64,000 bases of DNA. Origin: Dictyoglomus sp. GTDB taxonomy: Bacteria; Dictyoglomota; Dictyoglomia; Dictyoglomales; Dictyoglomaceae. Positions 55,916 through 63,546 of this stretch are shown piece by piece (the first letter of the stretch is position 1; every line of letters begins with the position of its first letter). The notes beneath the pieces were generated by a model. The model was not told where the DNA came from, ran no database searches, and saw only the letters and a program-made list of their open reading frames with translations. The position numbers and the translations under genes are program-made. The stretch covers positions 62,001 to 126,000 of the forward strand of contig JANXBZ010000005.1 in NCBI GenBank assembly GCA_025060475.1. The letters run 5' to 3'.

Positions 55916-57142
55916 ATGGTTGAAATTTTACCTTTTTCAGGATACAGATATCATAATAAAATTCCTTTAGAAAAAGTTTTATGTCCTCCTTATGATATCA
56001 TTTCAGAAGAAGAAAAATTAGAATTTTTAAAATCTCATCCTTATAATTTTGTCCGTTTGACCCTAGGTGAGAAAATTCCAGTTGATTACAGAGAAACTAA
56101 TAAAATCCTGATGGATTGGATTGGAAAGGAAATTTTGGTGAAAGAAGAAAAATCCTTTTATGTTTATAAACAAAAATTCTTATGGCATGGAAGAAAAGAA
56201 GTAAGTTGGGGACTTTTATGTATTATGAAAATTCAGCCCTTAGGGGAGGAAGACATACTTCCTCATGAGCAGACTTTTTTTGCTCCTAAGATGGATAGAT
56301 TAGAAGTTTTAAGACAGTGTAATGCAAATTTTGAGCCTATTTGGGGTATATATGAGGATAAAGAAGGATTTATGTCAAATATATGGAGAAATTTAAGCGA
56401 AAGGGAACCTCTATTGCATGTAGAAACATGGGATAAGAGGGAACATATATTATGGAAGGTACCATCATACTTTGAAAACGAAATAAAAGAATTTTTTAAA
56501 ACTAAAAAAATCTTGATTGCAGATGGGCATCACAGATATGAGGCATCTTGGAGTTATTATCAAGAGAAGAAAGAAGACAAATTTGGATATATATTTATTT
56601 TGCTTACAGATCTCTATGATCCTGGAATTAAAGTTTTACCGACTCATAGGTTGTTAAGAAAAGGAATTAATATCTCCTTAAAGACCTTAGAAGAATATTT
56701 TGAGATAATGGAAGAAGAATTTAAAGAGGATTTAGATCTGTTATTTAATCCTTCTAATCCTTTTATTTATTTTTATGACGGTATGAAATTATATAAGCTT
56801 TTTCCTAAAATTAAATATTTATCTTTTAAAAAAGAAAAATCAAATATTTGGTGGATTCTTCCTACCACTTTATTGCAAAAAGGAGTTTGGGAAGGTATTT
56901 TAAATATAAAAGAAGGAGAACTTCAAGAGAAGAATTTTATTAGATTTTCTCATAGCATAAAGGAAGTTGATGAACTTATTAAGAATGAAGATTTCAGTTT
57001 TGCTTTTCTTCTTCCAGCGATTCCCTTAGAAATAATATTCACTCTTGCTATAAAAGGCGAAAGACTTCCTCAGAAATCTACATATTTTTATCCAAAACCT
57101 ATATCGGGATTGGTGTTTTGGAAGATAGACCATGAGAAATAG
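55916..57142 (+). CDS. DUF1015 family protein
   Basis: A 408-residue DUF1015 protein. Typical segments are the N-terminal CPPYDIISEEEKLEFL, HEQTFFAPKMDRLE, and ILIADGHHRYEASWSY with a His-His pair that looks catalytic or metal-binding, then LPTHRLLRK. The function of the family is not established; it appears widely in thermophiles and clostridia, sometimes near amino-acid or serine metabolism genes. Here it follows the kinase by one base and overlaps rodA by 11 nt, so it is in the same transcript. I see no transmembrane or signal sequence. Confidence 0.9.
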   Translation: MVEILPFSGYRYHNKIPLEKVLCPPYDIISEEEKLEFLKSHPYNFVRLTLGEKIPVDYRETNKILMDWIGKEILVKEEKSFYVYKQKFLWHGRKEVSWGLLCIMKIQPLGEEDILPHEQTFFAPKMDRLEVLRQCNANFEPIWGIYEDKEGFMSNIWRNLSEREPLLHVETWDKREHILWKVPSYFENEIKEFFKTKKILIADGHHRYEASWSYYQEKKEDKFGYIFILLTDLYDPGIKVLPTHRLLRKGINISLKTLEEYFEIMEEEFKEDLDLLFNPSNPFIYFYDGMKLYKLFPKIKYLSFKKEKSNIWWILPTTLLQKGVWEGILNIKEGELQEKNFIRFSHSIKEVDELIKNEDFSFAFLLPAIPLEIIFTLAIKGERLPQKSTYFYPKPISGLVFWKIDHEK

Positions 57143-58235
57143 AGAATTAAAAATAATTCTCCTAGTTTTTATTTTAATTGTTATAGGCCTTTTTTCTATA
57201 TATAGTGCAACTATAAGTAGACTTTTGGGAAAAAATCTATCACCTTTTCTTTTTGTAGAAAGACAGTTAATTGCTTTTATAATTGGTTTAATTTTGTTTT
57301 TTCTAATCTTAAGTTTTCCTTATAGAGCCTTAGAGAGATCATGGTTTTTTATTTATTTAATAAATTTAATTTTACTTATTGGAGTATTCTTTTTCGGAAG
57401 AGAAACCTTAGGAGCTCAGAGATGGTACTCAATTTTTGGTTTTTCTTTTCAACCCTCTGAATTATCTAAATTGTTTATAATACTTTCTTTATCAGGATAT
57501 TTCTGTGAAACAAAAAAGAAAAAGGGAGAATTAGGTATTACCGAGTTCTTTTTTGCTTCATTGCTTTTGTTTTTAACAGCATTAGCGATATTTCTACAGC
57601 CAGATCTTGGAACTGCAATAATTATAGCCTTAACAGGGCTATTTTTAGTTTTTATTTCAGGAATTCCTAAGAGATATATTATTAAAACTATTATGGCTTT
57701 TATTCTTCTAATTCCTTTTTTTTGGTTTATTCTAAAACCATATCAGCAACAAAGAATAATTACTTTTTTAAATCCTTATAAAGATCCATTAGGTAGCGGT
57801 TATCAAGTCTTACAGGGATTAATAGCTATTGGTTCTGGAAGAGTTTTAGGGAAGGGTTGGTTAGGAGGTCAACAGACTCATCTTAATCTTATTCCAGAGC
57901 AACATACAGATTTTATATTTACCGTAATAGGAGAAGAATTTGGTTTTATCGGAGGAGTGATCTTGTTATTAATATATTATCTTCTATTTTATTATTTGTG
58001 GAAAATTTATATTAATATAAATGAAAATTTTGGAAAAATGATAGTAGGAGGAATTCTTTTCAGTTGGTTAATTCAAACATTTATAAACATTGGCATGGTT
58101 TTAGGATTATTACCTGTTGTGGGTGTTCCTTTGCCCTTTGTAAGTTTTGCACGGTCTTCTTTGATAACTAATCTTATGATGTTAGGTTTTTTAGTGAATA
58201 TTTCTATAAGAAGTGATAGGATGCTCCATGTATAA
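57132..58235 (+). CDS. rodA: SEDS glycosyltransferase RodA
   Basis: A 367-residue SEDS protein with about ten helices that polymerises glycan strands during rod elongation with a class B penicillin-binding protein. It has GAQRWYSIFGFSFQPSELSKL, PDLGTAIIIALTG, LIPEQHTDFIFTVIGEEFGF and LPVVGVPLPFVSF. The usual GGSS that follows is ARSS here, a notable change in a signature that is otherwise kept. HTDF retains the catalytic-loop Asp. It lies outside the dcw cluster, overlaps DUF1015 by 11 nt and the next radical-SAM gene by 8 nt. No mreB or class B partner is adjacent. Confidence 0.92.
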   Translation: MRNRELKIILLVFILIVIGLFSIYSATISRLLGKNLSPFLFVERQLIAFIIGLILFFLILSFPYRALERSWFFIYLINLILLIGVFFFGRETLGAQRWYSIFGFSFQPSELSKLFIILSLSGYFCETKKKKGELGITEFFFASLLLFLTALAIFLQPDLGTAIIIALTGLFLVFISGIPKRYIIKTIMAFILLIPFFWFILKPYQQQRIITFLNPYKDPLGSGYQVLQGLIAIGSGRVLGKGWLGGQQTHLNLIPEQHTDFIFTVIGEEFGFIGGVILLLIYYLLFYYLWKIYININENFGKMIVGGILFSWLIQTFINIGMVLGLLPVVGVPLPFVSFARSSLITNLMMLGFLVNISIRSDRMLHV

Positions 58236-59997
58236 AATTAATGAAATTCTAAAGGAAGTTAAAACTCCTGGAAGATATATTGGAGAGGAGTTTAATGTAA
58301 TCAAAAAAAACTGGGACGATGCTAGATTGCGTGTTGCATTAGCTTATCCTGATCTTTATGAAATCGGAATGTCAAATCTTGGATTTCAAATAGTATATCA
58401 TCTACTAAATAAAAGAGAAGATACTCTTTGCGAAAGAGTTTTTGCTCCAGATTTGGATATGGAGAAATTTCTTAGATCATATAAAATACCTATATTTACC
58501 TTGGAGAGTAAAACTCCTTTATTTAAATTTGACTGGATTGGTTTTAGCATATCCTATGAACTTAATTATTCTGGAATTTTAAATATTTTAGATCTTGCAA
58601 ATATGTCTGTTTTTAGTAGGTACAGAAAAGAAAAAGATCCTGTAATCATAGCAGGTGGTCCCTCGGTATTAAATCCAGAACCTTTAGCCCCTTTTATAGA
58701 TGTTTTCTTTATAGGAGAAGTAGAGGATGCCATTGATGAATTAGTAAATACTTACTTAGAATGGAAAGAAAGTAAAGAGTCAAAATTGGAGCTATATAAA
58801 AGATGGGTTAAAATTGAGGGAATTTACATTCCTTCTCTTTATGAGGATATTTCTATAACTCCTAAATATCTTTGGGTTCCTGAAAAAATTAGCAGAAGAA
58901 TAGTAAAGGATTTAGATAATGCTTATTTTCCAACAAAACCATTGGTTCCTTTACAATCCGTTGTGCATGACAGAGGAATTGTAGAAATAATGAGAGGATG
59001 TCAGAGAAATTGTAGATTTTGTTTTGCTGGATATATTTATAGGCCTAAAAGGATAAGAAAACCCGAAAAAGTCAAAGAAATCGTTAGGGAACTTTTTAAA
59101 AATACTGGTTATGAAGAAATTACTCTTCTTTCTTTAAGTAGTAATGATTATCCCTATATAGAATCTTTGATACATGATCTAAATGAAGAGTTCGCAGGAA
59201 AATACTTAAATTTTTCTTTGCCATCCTTAAGAGCTGATAAGTTTTCTCTTCAGTTATCAGAAAAACTACAAAGGGTAAGAAAGTCAGGATTAACCTTTGC
59301 AATAGAAGCAGGAACAGAAAGACTGCGTCGAGTAATTAATAAAGGATTAAAAACTGAAGATTTTCTTGCTACTATTAAAAATGCTTATGATATGGGATGG
59401 AGAAGAGTAAAACTTTATTTTATGTTAGGACTTCCTACTGAGAAAAAGGAAGATATTGAAGAATTAGTTGCCTTGATTTTGAAGATGAAAAATCAAAATA
59501 AAGGAATGCTTTTTCATCTTAGTTTTTCTATATTTATCCCAAAACCTCATACTGCTTTTCAATGGGAAAGATTTGAAGAAAAGGAAGTAATCGAAGGTAG
59601 GAAAAAATATATTTATGAAAATTTAAAAAAAGGATCATTTATTATAGATTTTCATGATTACAATATGAGTTTATTAGAGGCAGTATTTTCAAGAGGAGAT
59701 AGAAAATTGTCTAATGTCTTATTTTCAGCATGGAAAAAGGGAAGTAGATTAGAAGGATGGAGGGATTATTTAAATATTTCTATTTGGGAAGAAGCTTTTA
59801 AGGAAAATAAAATTGATCCTCGGGATTATTTAAAAGAAAGAGACCTAGATGAAGCTCTTCCATGGGATCACATCGTTACTGGAGTTTCGAAAGAGTTTCT
59901 GAAAAAGGAAAGAGAAAAAGCATATAGAGAAGAGGAAACTCCTCCTTGTGAATGGAATCACTATTGTGAGTTTTGTGGAATAATACATTATGAATAA
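58228..59997 (+). CDS. radical SAM protein of the TIGR03960 type (paralogue B)
   Basis: A 589-residue protein with an N-terminal region VALAYPDLYEIGMSNLGF and VIIAGGPSVLNPEPLAPFID typical of TIGR03960, and a radical SAM motif with C258, C262 and C265 (RGCQRNCRFC). It also has a C-terminal Cys cluster ending CEFCGI. I chose ATG 58228, where MYKINEILKEVKTPGRYIG matches the conserved start; a longer frame from 58213 adds five residues. It is followed by the DUF2344 partner with 8-nt overlap, the usual two-gene form of this family. Paralogue A is at 51040. Confidence 0.9.
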   Translation: MYKINEILKEVKTPGRYIGEEFNVIKKNWDDARLRVALAYPDLYEIGMSNLGFQIVYHLLNKREDTLCERVFAPDLDMEKFLRSYKIPIFTLESKTPLFKFDWIGFSISYELNYSGILNILDLANMSVFSRYRKEKDPVIIAGGPSVLNPEPLAPFIDVFFIGEVEDAIDELVNTYLEWKESKESKLELYKRWVKIEGIYIPSLYEDISITPKYLWVPEKISRRIVKDLDNAYFPTKPLVPLQSVVHDRGIVEIMRGCQRNCRFCFAGYIYRPKRIRKPEKVKEIVRELFKNTGYEEITLLSLSSNDYPYIESLIHDLNEEFAGKYLNFSLPSLRADKFSLQLSEKLQRVRKSGLTFAIEAGTERLRRVINKGLKTEDFLATIKNAYDMGWRRVKLYFMLGLPTEKKEDIEELVALILKMKNQNKGMLFHLSFSIFIPKPHTAFQWERFEEKEVIEGRKKYIYENLKKGSFIIDFHDYNMSLLEAVFSRGDRKLSNVLFSAWKKGSRLEGWRDYLNISIWEEAFKENKIDPRDYLKERDLDEALPWDHIVTGVSKEFLKKEREKAYREEETPPCEWNHYCEFCGIIHYE

Positions 59998-60616
59998 CTA
60001 TATATATCGTCTTTGTTATTATAAAATAGGAAGTCTAAAATATGTAAGTTTCCGAGATTTTACAAAGTCTATTATTAGAGCTTTGAGAAGGACAGAGATT
60101 CCTATTCTCTATTCTCAAGGATTTAATCCTATGCCTGTTATTTCCTTTTCAATTCCTGTTCCTGTTGGTGTAGAGAGTAAAAGGGAGTGGTTAGATATAG
60201 TTCTCAAAGAAAAAGTATCTGAAGATTTTATTATAAAAGAATGGAATAAACAATTGAATTTGGATGCCCAGTTTTATGAATGTTATTTCTTAAAAGAGAA
60301 GAAAGAACCAATAGAGATAAAATATATAAAATACAATCTTGAAATTTTCTCCCAATCTTTAGAATTTCTTTATGGAGATTTGAATATATTTTATTCAAAA
60401 AATTTATTCAATATTCTTGTAAGAAGGGGAGAAAAGATAAAAGAATTAGATCTTAAAGAATATTTAGTAGAGATAAAAATAGAAGAAGATAAAAATATTA
60501 ATATACATGCATTAACTAAAGTTATAAATGGAAGTTTAATTAGAGGTGAAGAAATTTTAGAAATCTTTTCATATAAACCTTTACTCATAAATCAAGTTAG
60601 AGAGCTTTTATTATGA
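59990..60616 (+). CDS. TIGR03936/DUF2344 family protein
   Basis: A 208-residue protein that starts YRLCYYKIGSLKYVSFRDFTKSIIRALRRTEIP, and has LYSQGFNPMPVISFSIPVPVGVES, the family hallmark. In many bacteria this domain is fused to, or encoded next to, the TIGR03960 radical SAM protein, as here with 8-nt overlap. The function is unknown; a role in RNA modification together with the radical SAM enzyme is a reasonable guess but unproven. It overlaps the following HAD gene by 4 nt. Confidence 0.9.
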   Translation: MNNYIYRLCYYKIGSLKYVSFRDFTKSIIRALRRTEIPILYSQGFNPMPVISFSIPVPVGVESKREWLDIVLKEKVSEDFIIKEWNKQLNLDAQFYECYFLKEKKEPIEIKYIKYNLEIFSQSLEFLYGDLNIFYSKNLFNILVRRGEKIKELDLKEYLVEIKIEEDKNINIHALTKVINGSLIRGEEILEIFSYKPLLINQVRELLL

Positions 60617-61377
60617 AAAGATATAAATTGATTATAAGCGATTTTGATGGAAGCTTAGTAGGGAAGGACTTAAGAATATCTCAAGAAAATCTTGAGGCTC
60701 TGAAAGAGCTTAGAGAAAATGGATTAGATATCACTTTAGCTACAGGAAGAAGGCTTCAATCTGTAAAGCCTTTTATGGATAAGTTAGGAATTAAGCTTCC
60801 TGTAATTTTATATAATGGTGCTGGCATTTATGATCCTGTAAATAATATATGGTTATATAGAAAATTTTTAGATCCAAACATATTTAAAGATATTCTTGAG
60901 TTTTTAAGATCTCTTAATTTGAAGATTCTTCTTGGTGTATACTGGAAGGATGAGCTATGGGAGTTAGAAGAATTTGAGTCTGTTGATAATATTATGAGGA
61001 ATGATTTAGTTAAATTCTTTATAGAAGCTCAAAGGGAAGTTTTAGAGGAATTAAAAGAGTTATTAGAAATTTATTATAAAGAAAAAGCTGAAATTGTTTT
61101 CTCAGGAGAGGCATATTTAGAAATATTACCAAAAGGATGCTCAAAAGGGAATGCAATGTTATGGCTAGTAAATTTCTTAAATATATCACCCAAGGAGGTT
61201 ATTGCTATTGGAGATTACGATAATGATATAGATCTACTAGAAAAAGCAGGTTTAGGAATTGCTTTACCTGATAGTTCTTTTAAAATAAAAGAAATAGCGG
61301 ATTACATAGCCCTTTCTGGACCAGAGTTGATTTTAGAGGAAATATTAAAAAAATTTATAAGGAGTGAAAAATCATGA
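60613..61377 (+). CDS. Cof-type HAD phosphatase
   Basis: A 254-residue haloacid dehalogenase family phosphatase of the Cof type. Motif I is ISDFDGSLVG (nucleophile and acid aspartates), motif II ITLATGRR, motif III contains K in LPKGCSKGNAM, and motif IV is AIGDYDNDIDLL. The cap domain of about 100 residues is in the C2 position. Substrates of these enzymes are usually sugar phosphates or flavin and pyridoxal phosphates and cannot be predicted. It overlaps its neighbours on both sides by 4 nt. Confidence 0.93.
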   Translation: MKRYKLIISDFDGSLVGKDLRISQENLEALKELRENGLDITLATGRRLQSVKPFMDKLGIKLPVILYNGAGIYDPVNNIWLYRKFLDPNIFKDILEFLRSLNLKILLGVYWKDELWELEEFESVDNIMRNDLVKFFIEAQREVLEELKELLEIYYKEKAEIVFSGEAYLEILPKGCSKGNAMLWLVNFLNISPKEVIAIGDYDNDIDLLEKAGLGIALPDSSFKIKEIADYIALSGPELILEEILKKFIRSEKS

Positions 61378-61682
61378 TATTAGTAATTTCTACTGTTAAA
61401 AATGAAGAGGAAGGAAAAAGAATTGTAAATCTTCTTCTTGATGAGAAATTGATTGCTTGTGGAAATATTATATCCCAAGTAAAGTCTTTATTTTTCTGGA
61501 ACAATATTAAGGAAGAAGTAGAAGAGTGTGTTTTATTTTTAAAAACTTCTCAAGAAAAGTTTCCTGTTTTAATTAGAAGATTAAAGGAAATTCATAGTTA
61601 TGAATTACCTGAAATAATAGCAATTCCAATAAATTTAGGAGACCCAATCTATTTAAAATGGATAGAAGATTCTACAAAATAG
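61374..61682 (+). CDS. cutA: CutA1 divalent-ion tolerance protein
   Basis: A 102-residue trimeric ferredoxin-like protein. VISTVKNEEEGKRIVNLLLDEKLIACGNI, SLFFWNNIKEEVEECVLFLKTS and SYELPEIIAIPI are typical of CutA, including the conserved Cys-Gly-Asn. The family was named for copper tolerance in E. coli, but its biochemical role is not settled. These proteins are often very heat-stable in thermophiles. It overlaps the HAD gene by 4 nt and tadA by 25 nt. Confidence 0.95.
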   Translation: MILVISTVKNEEEGKRIVNLLLDEKLIACGNIISQVKSLFFWNNIKEEVEECVLFLKTSQEKFPVLIRRLKEIHSYELPEIIAIPINLGDPIYLKWIEDSTK

Positions 61683-62137
61683 ATGAATTTTATATGAATA
61701 TAGCAATAAAAGAAGCTAAAAAAGCATTAAATAAAAAAGAAGTTCCTGTTGGGGCTGTTTTGGTTGATAAAGATGGAAATATTTTAGCAAAGGGCTATAA
61801 CTTAAAAGAAAAGAAAAAGGATCCTTCTGCCCATGCTGAAATTGTAGTTATCAGAAAGGCCTCTAAGAAATTAAATAATTGGAGATTAGAAGGATGTTCA
61901 ATATATGTCACATTACAGCCCTGTTTAATGTGTTTTGGGGCTTTAGTTCAAGCACGAATAAAAAGATTAATTTTTGGAGCTTATGATCCAAAAGAAAATA
62001 TTCTTGAAACAATATACTCGAATTATGATATTGAAATAAAAGGTGGAGTTTTAGAAGAAGAATGTTCTAATTTATTAAAATCTTTTTTTAAAATAATTCG
62101 AGATTTTTCAGGCTTAGGATTTTATGGTAAAATATAA
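61658..62137 (+). CDS. tadA: tRNA-specific adenosine deaminase TadA
   Basis: A 159-residue zinc deaminase that makes inosine at the wobble position of tRNA-Arg(ACG). The zinc site is HAE in PSAHAEIVVIRKAS and PCLMC in LQPCLMCFGAL. It begins DEFYMNIAIKEAKKAL, the first helix of the family. The ATG at 61658 keeps that helix; an internal ATG at 61694 would cut it. No good ribosome-binding site is visible, so translation is probably coupled to cutA, which it overlaps by 25 nt. The end is 6 nt before tRNA-Ser and contains its promoter. Confidence 0.95.
   Translation: MDRRFYKIDEFYMNIAIKEAKKALNKKEVPVGAVLVDKDGNILAKGYNLKEKKKDPSAHAEIVVIRKASKKLNNWRLEGCSIYVTLQPCLMCFGALVQARIKRLIFGAYDPKENILETIYSNYDIEIKGGVLEEECSNLLKSFFKIIRDFSGLGFYGKI
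62105..62133 (+). promoter_or_regulatory. promoter of tRNA-Ser
   Basis: TTTTCA (62105-62110), 17-nt spacer, TGG-TAAAAT (62125-62133): an extended -10 promoter of the same form as that of mraZ. It lies inside the last codons of tadA. Transcription would start near 62140, a few nt before the mature tRNA. Confidence 0.65.
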
Positions 62138-62143
62138 CGACGG

Positions 62144-62235
62144 GGAGAGGTGGCTGAGTGGACGAAGGCGCTCGCCTGGAGAGCGAGTAGGCCGCGAAAG
62201 CGGTCTCGTGGGTTCGAATCCCACCCTCTCCGCCA
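62144..62235 (+). tRNA. tRNA-Ser (anticodon GGA)
   Basis: A class II tRNA with acceptor stem GGAGAGG/CCTCTCC, discriminator G and encoded CCA (62233-62235). The anticodon stem CTCGC/GCGAG encloses CTGGAGA with anticodon GGA at 62178-62180, decoding UCC and UCU. A long variable arm (GGCCGCGAAAGCGGTC, about 62191-62206) is typical of serine tRNA. T-arm GTGGG-TTCGAAT-CCCAC is intact. Confidence 0.98.
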
Positions 62236-62260
62236 TTTTATCTTAGGTGTTTTAAAATGG
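62233..62260 (+). promoter_or_regulatory. hairpin joining the tRNA CCA end to the next start codon
   Basis: CCATTTTA (62233-62240) and TAAAATGG (62253-62260) form a perfect 8-bp stem with a 12-nt loop. The 5' arm includes the tRNA CCA; the 3' arm contains the ATG (62257) of the small downstream gene and the loop contains its AGGTG ribosome-binding site. There is no T tract, so it is not a terminator. Confidence 0.55.
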
Positions 62261-62481
62261 AATTAAGGAATATATTAAGTACGGGAAGTATAATTTTGAG
62301 TTTTTTATTGGGATTTTTATCTGCCTATGCAGTAGTTAAGGAATTAAATTTTTCTATTTTATTTAAAAACGAAAAAAGTATAGGAGCAACTATTGCAAAA
62401 CTTATAATATTTATAATAATCTGGGCTTTTGTAGGGCAATTCTTAAGTTTTATTTTTGTTTTAGTAAGATTACAGGAATGA
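62257..62481 (+). CDS. small membrane protein between tRNA-Ser and SRP RNA
   Basis: A 74-residue protein of unknown family with two hydrophobic segments (about residues 8-29 and 46-70) and a short charged link (LFKNEKSIG). AGGTG lies 7 nt before the ATG. Codon use and hydrophobic pattern look genuine. Its stop is one base before the SRP RNA and its start is 21 nt after the tRNA, so it fills the gap exactly and is co-transcribed with both RNAs. I do not recognise it. It could be a conserved short membrane protein of the lineage. Confidence 0.65.
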   Translation: MELRNILSTGSIILSFLLGFLSAYAVVKELNFSILFKNEKSIGATIAKLIIFIIIWAFVGQFLSFIFVLVRLQE

Positions 62482-62482
62482 A

Positions 62483-62762
62483 CTCAGGGCTATGCTTAGG
62501 TGGGGAGCTAGCGGTGCCCTGTACCTGCAATCCGCTATAGCAGGACCGAAAGGCCACCTGAGGCTTATCCTTGTAGAAAAGGGAGGAATATGGGGGCGAT
62601 GAAAATCAGGACCTGTGCAATAGGAGAACTTCAAACCCCGCCAGGTCCGAAAGGAAGCAACGGTAAGAAGTTTTTCCTATGTGCCGCAGGGATCCTGGTT
62701 GGAGCCTACCAATCCTCTACTATCTGGAAGGATAAAGTCGAGGGTGGAGGCATAGCCCTGAG
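62483..62762 (+). ncRNA. ffs: signal recognition particle RNA (large bacterial type, with Alu domain)
   Basis: About 280 nt. The ends pair (CTCAGGGCTATGC at 62483-62495 with GCATAGCCCTGAG at 62750-62762). The apical S domain contains CCAGGTCCGAAAGGAAGCAACGGTAAG (about 62641-62666), the SRP54-binding helix 8 with its tetraloop. The 5' portion can form the Alu domain, as in Bacillus-type 6S-like SRP RNA. This is longer than the 4.5S form of proteobacteria. It lies directly between the small membrane protein and tatD. Confidence 0.93.
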
Positions 62763-62775
62763 ATAAATATAAAAT

Positions 62776-63546
62776 ATGTGGATAGATTTACATACTCATT
62801 TAAACCATGAATCTTTATATAAGAACTGGAAGGAGATATACAAAAAAGCAAAGAAAGTTGGAGTTGAAGGTCTTATTATAGTAGGATTTGATTTTGATTC
62901 CAGTAGAATTGCAGTAGAAATTTCTTCGTGTGAAGATAAAATTTTTGCATCTATAGGAATTCATCCTCATGATGCTGATTCTTTGAATTATAGCGATTTT
63001 CAATGGGAGGATCTTATAACTTCAAAAACTATTGCTATTGGAGAAATAGGATTAGATTATTATAAGATGTATTCTTCAAAGGAAAAGCAAATAAAGATAT
63101 TTAGAGAAGGGCTAAATTTCGCTAAAAAATATAATCTTCCTTTAATTATCCATTGCAGAGAAGCTTATCAAGATTTAATAAAAATTTTAAAAGAAGAGAG
63201 AGTATGGGAACTTAAAGGAGTAATGCATAGCTTTTCTGGAAGTTATGAGATTGCAAAAATAATAGCAAATTGGAATTTTCTTTTCTCTTTTTCTGGCCCT
63301 ATAACATACCCTAATGCTTCTCGTTTGAGAGAAGTAGTTTCAAAACTTCCATTGGATCTTATTGTTATAGAAACAGACTCTCCTTATCTTTCTCCTCAAT
63401 CTAAACGAGGAAAAATAAACGAGCCATCTAATCTTTTAGAGATTGCCCAGAAATTAGCAGAGATAAAAAATATTTCTATAGAAAAATTAGAGGAAATATT
63501 ACAAGAAAACATTAAAAAAATTTTTCCTAAGATGTTTGAAATATGA
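62776..63546 (+). CDS. tatD: TatD family metal-dependent deoxyribonuclease
   Basis: A 256-residue TIM-barrel hydrolase. WIDLHTHLNHESLY has the first metal histidines, ASIGIHPHDADSL and AIGEIGLDYYKMY the third site and acidic ligand, PLIIHCREAYQDLI and MHSFSGSYEIA the others, and IVIETDSPYLSP the catalytic Asp. TatD enzymes act in 3'-5' DNA repair and DNA quality control. No ribosome-binding site is evident; the ATG is 13 nt after the SRP RNA end. The following radical-SAM gene overlaps by 4 nt. Confidence 0.95.
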   Translation: MWIDLHTHLNHESLYKNWKEIYKKAKKVGVEGLIIVGFDFDSSRIAVEISSCEDKIFASIGIHPHDADSLNYSDFQWEDLITSKTIAIGEIGLDYYKMYSSKEKQIKIFREGLNFAKKYNLPLIIHCREAYQDLIKILKEERVWELKGVMHSFSGSYEIAKIIANWNFLFSFSGPITYPNASRLREVVSKLPLDLIVIETDSPYLSPQSKRGKINEPSNLLEIAQKLAEIKNISIEKLEEILQENIKKIFPKMFEI

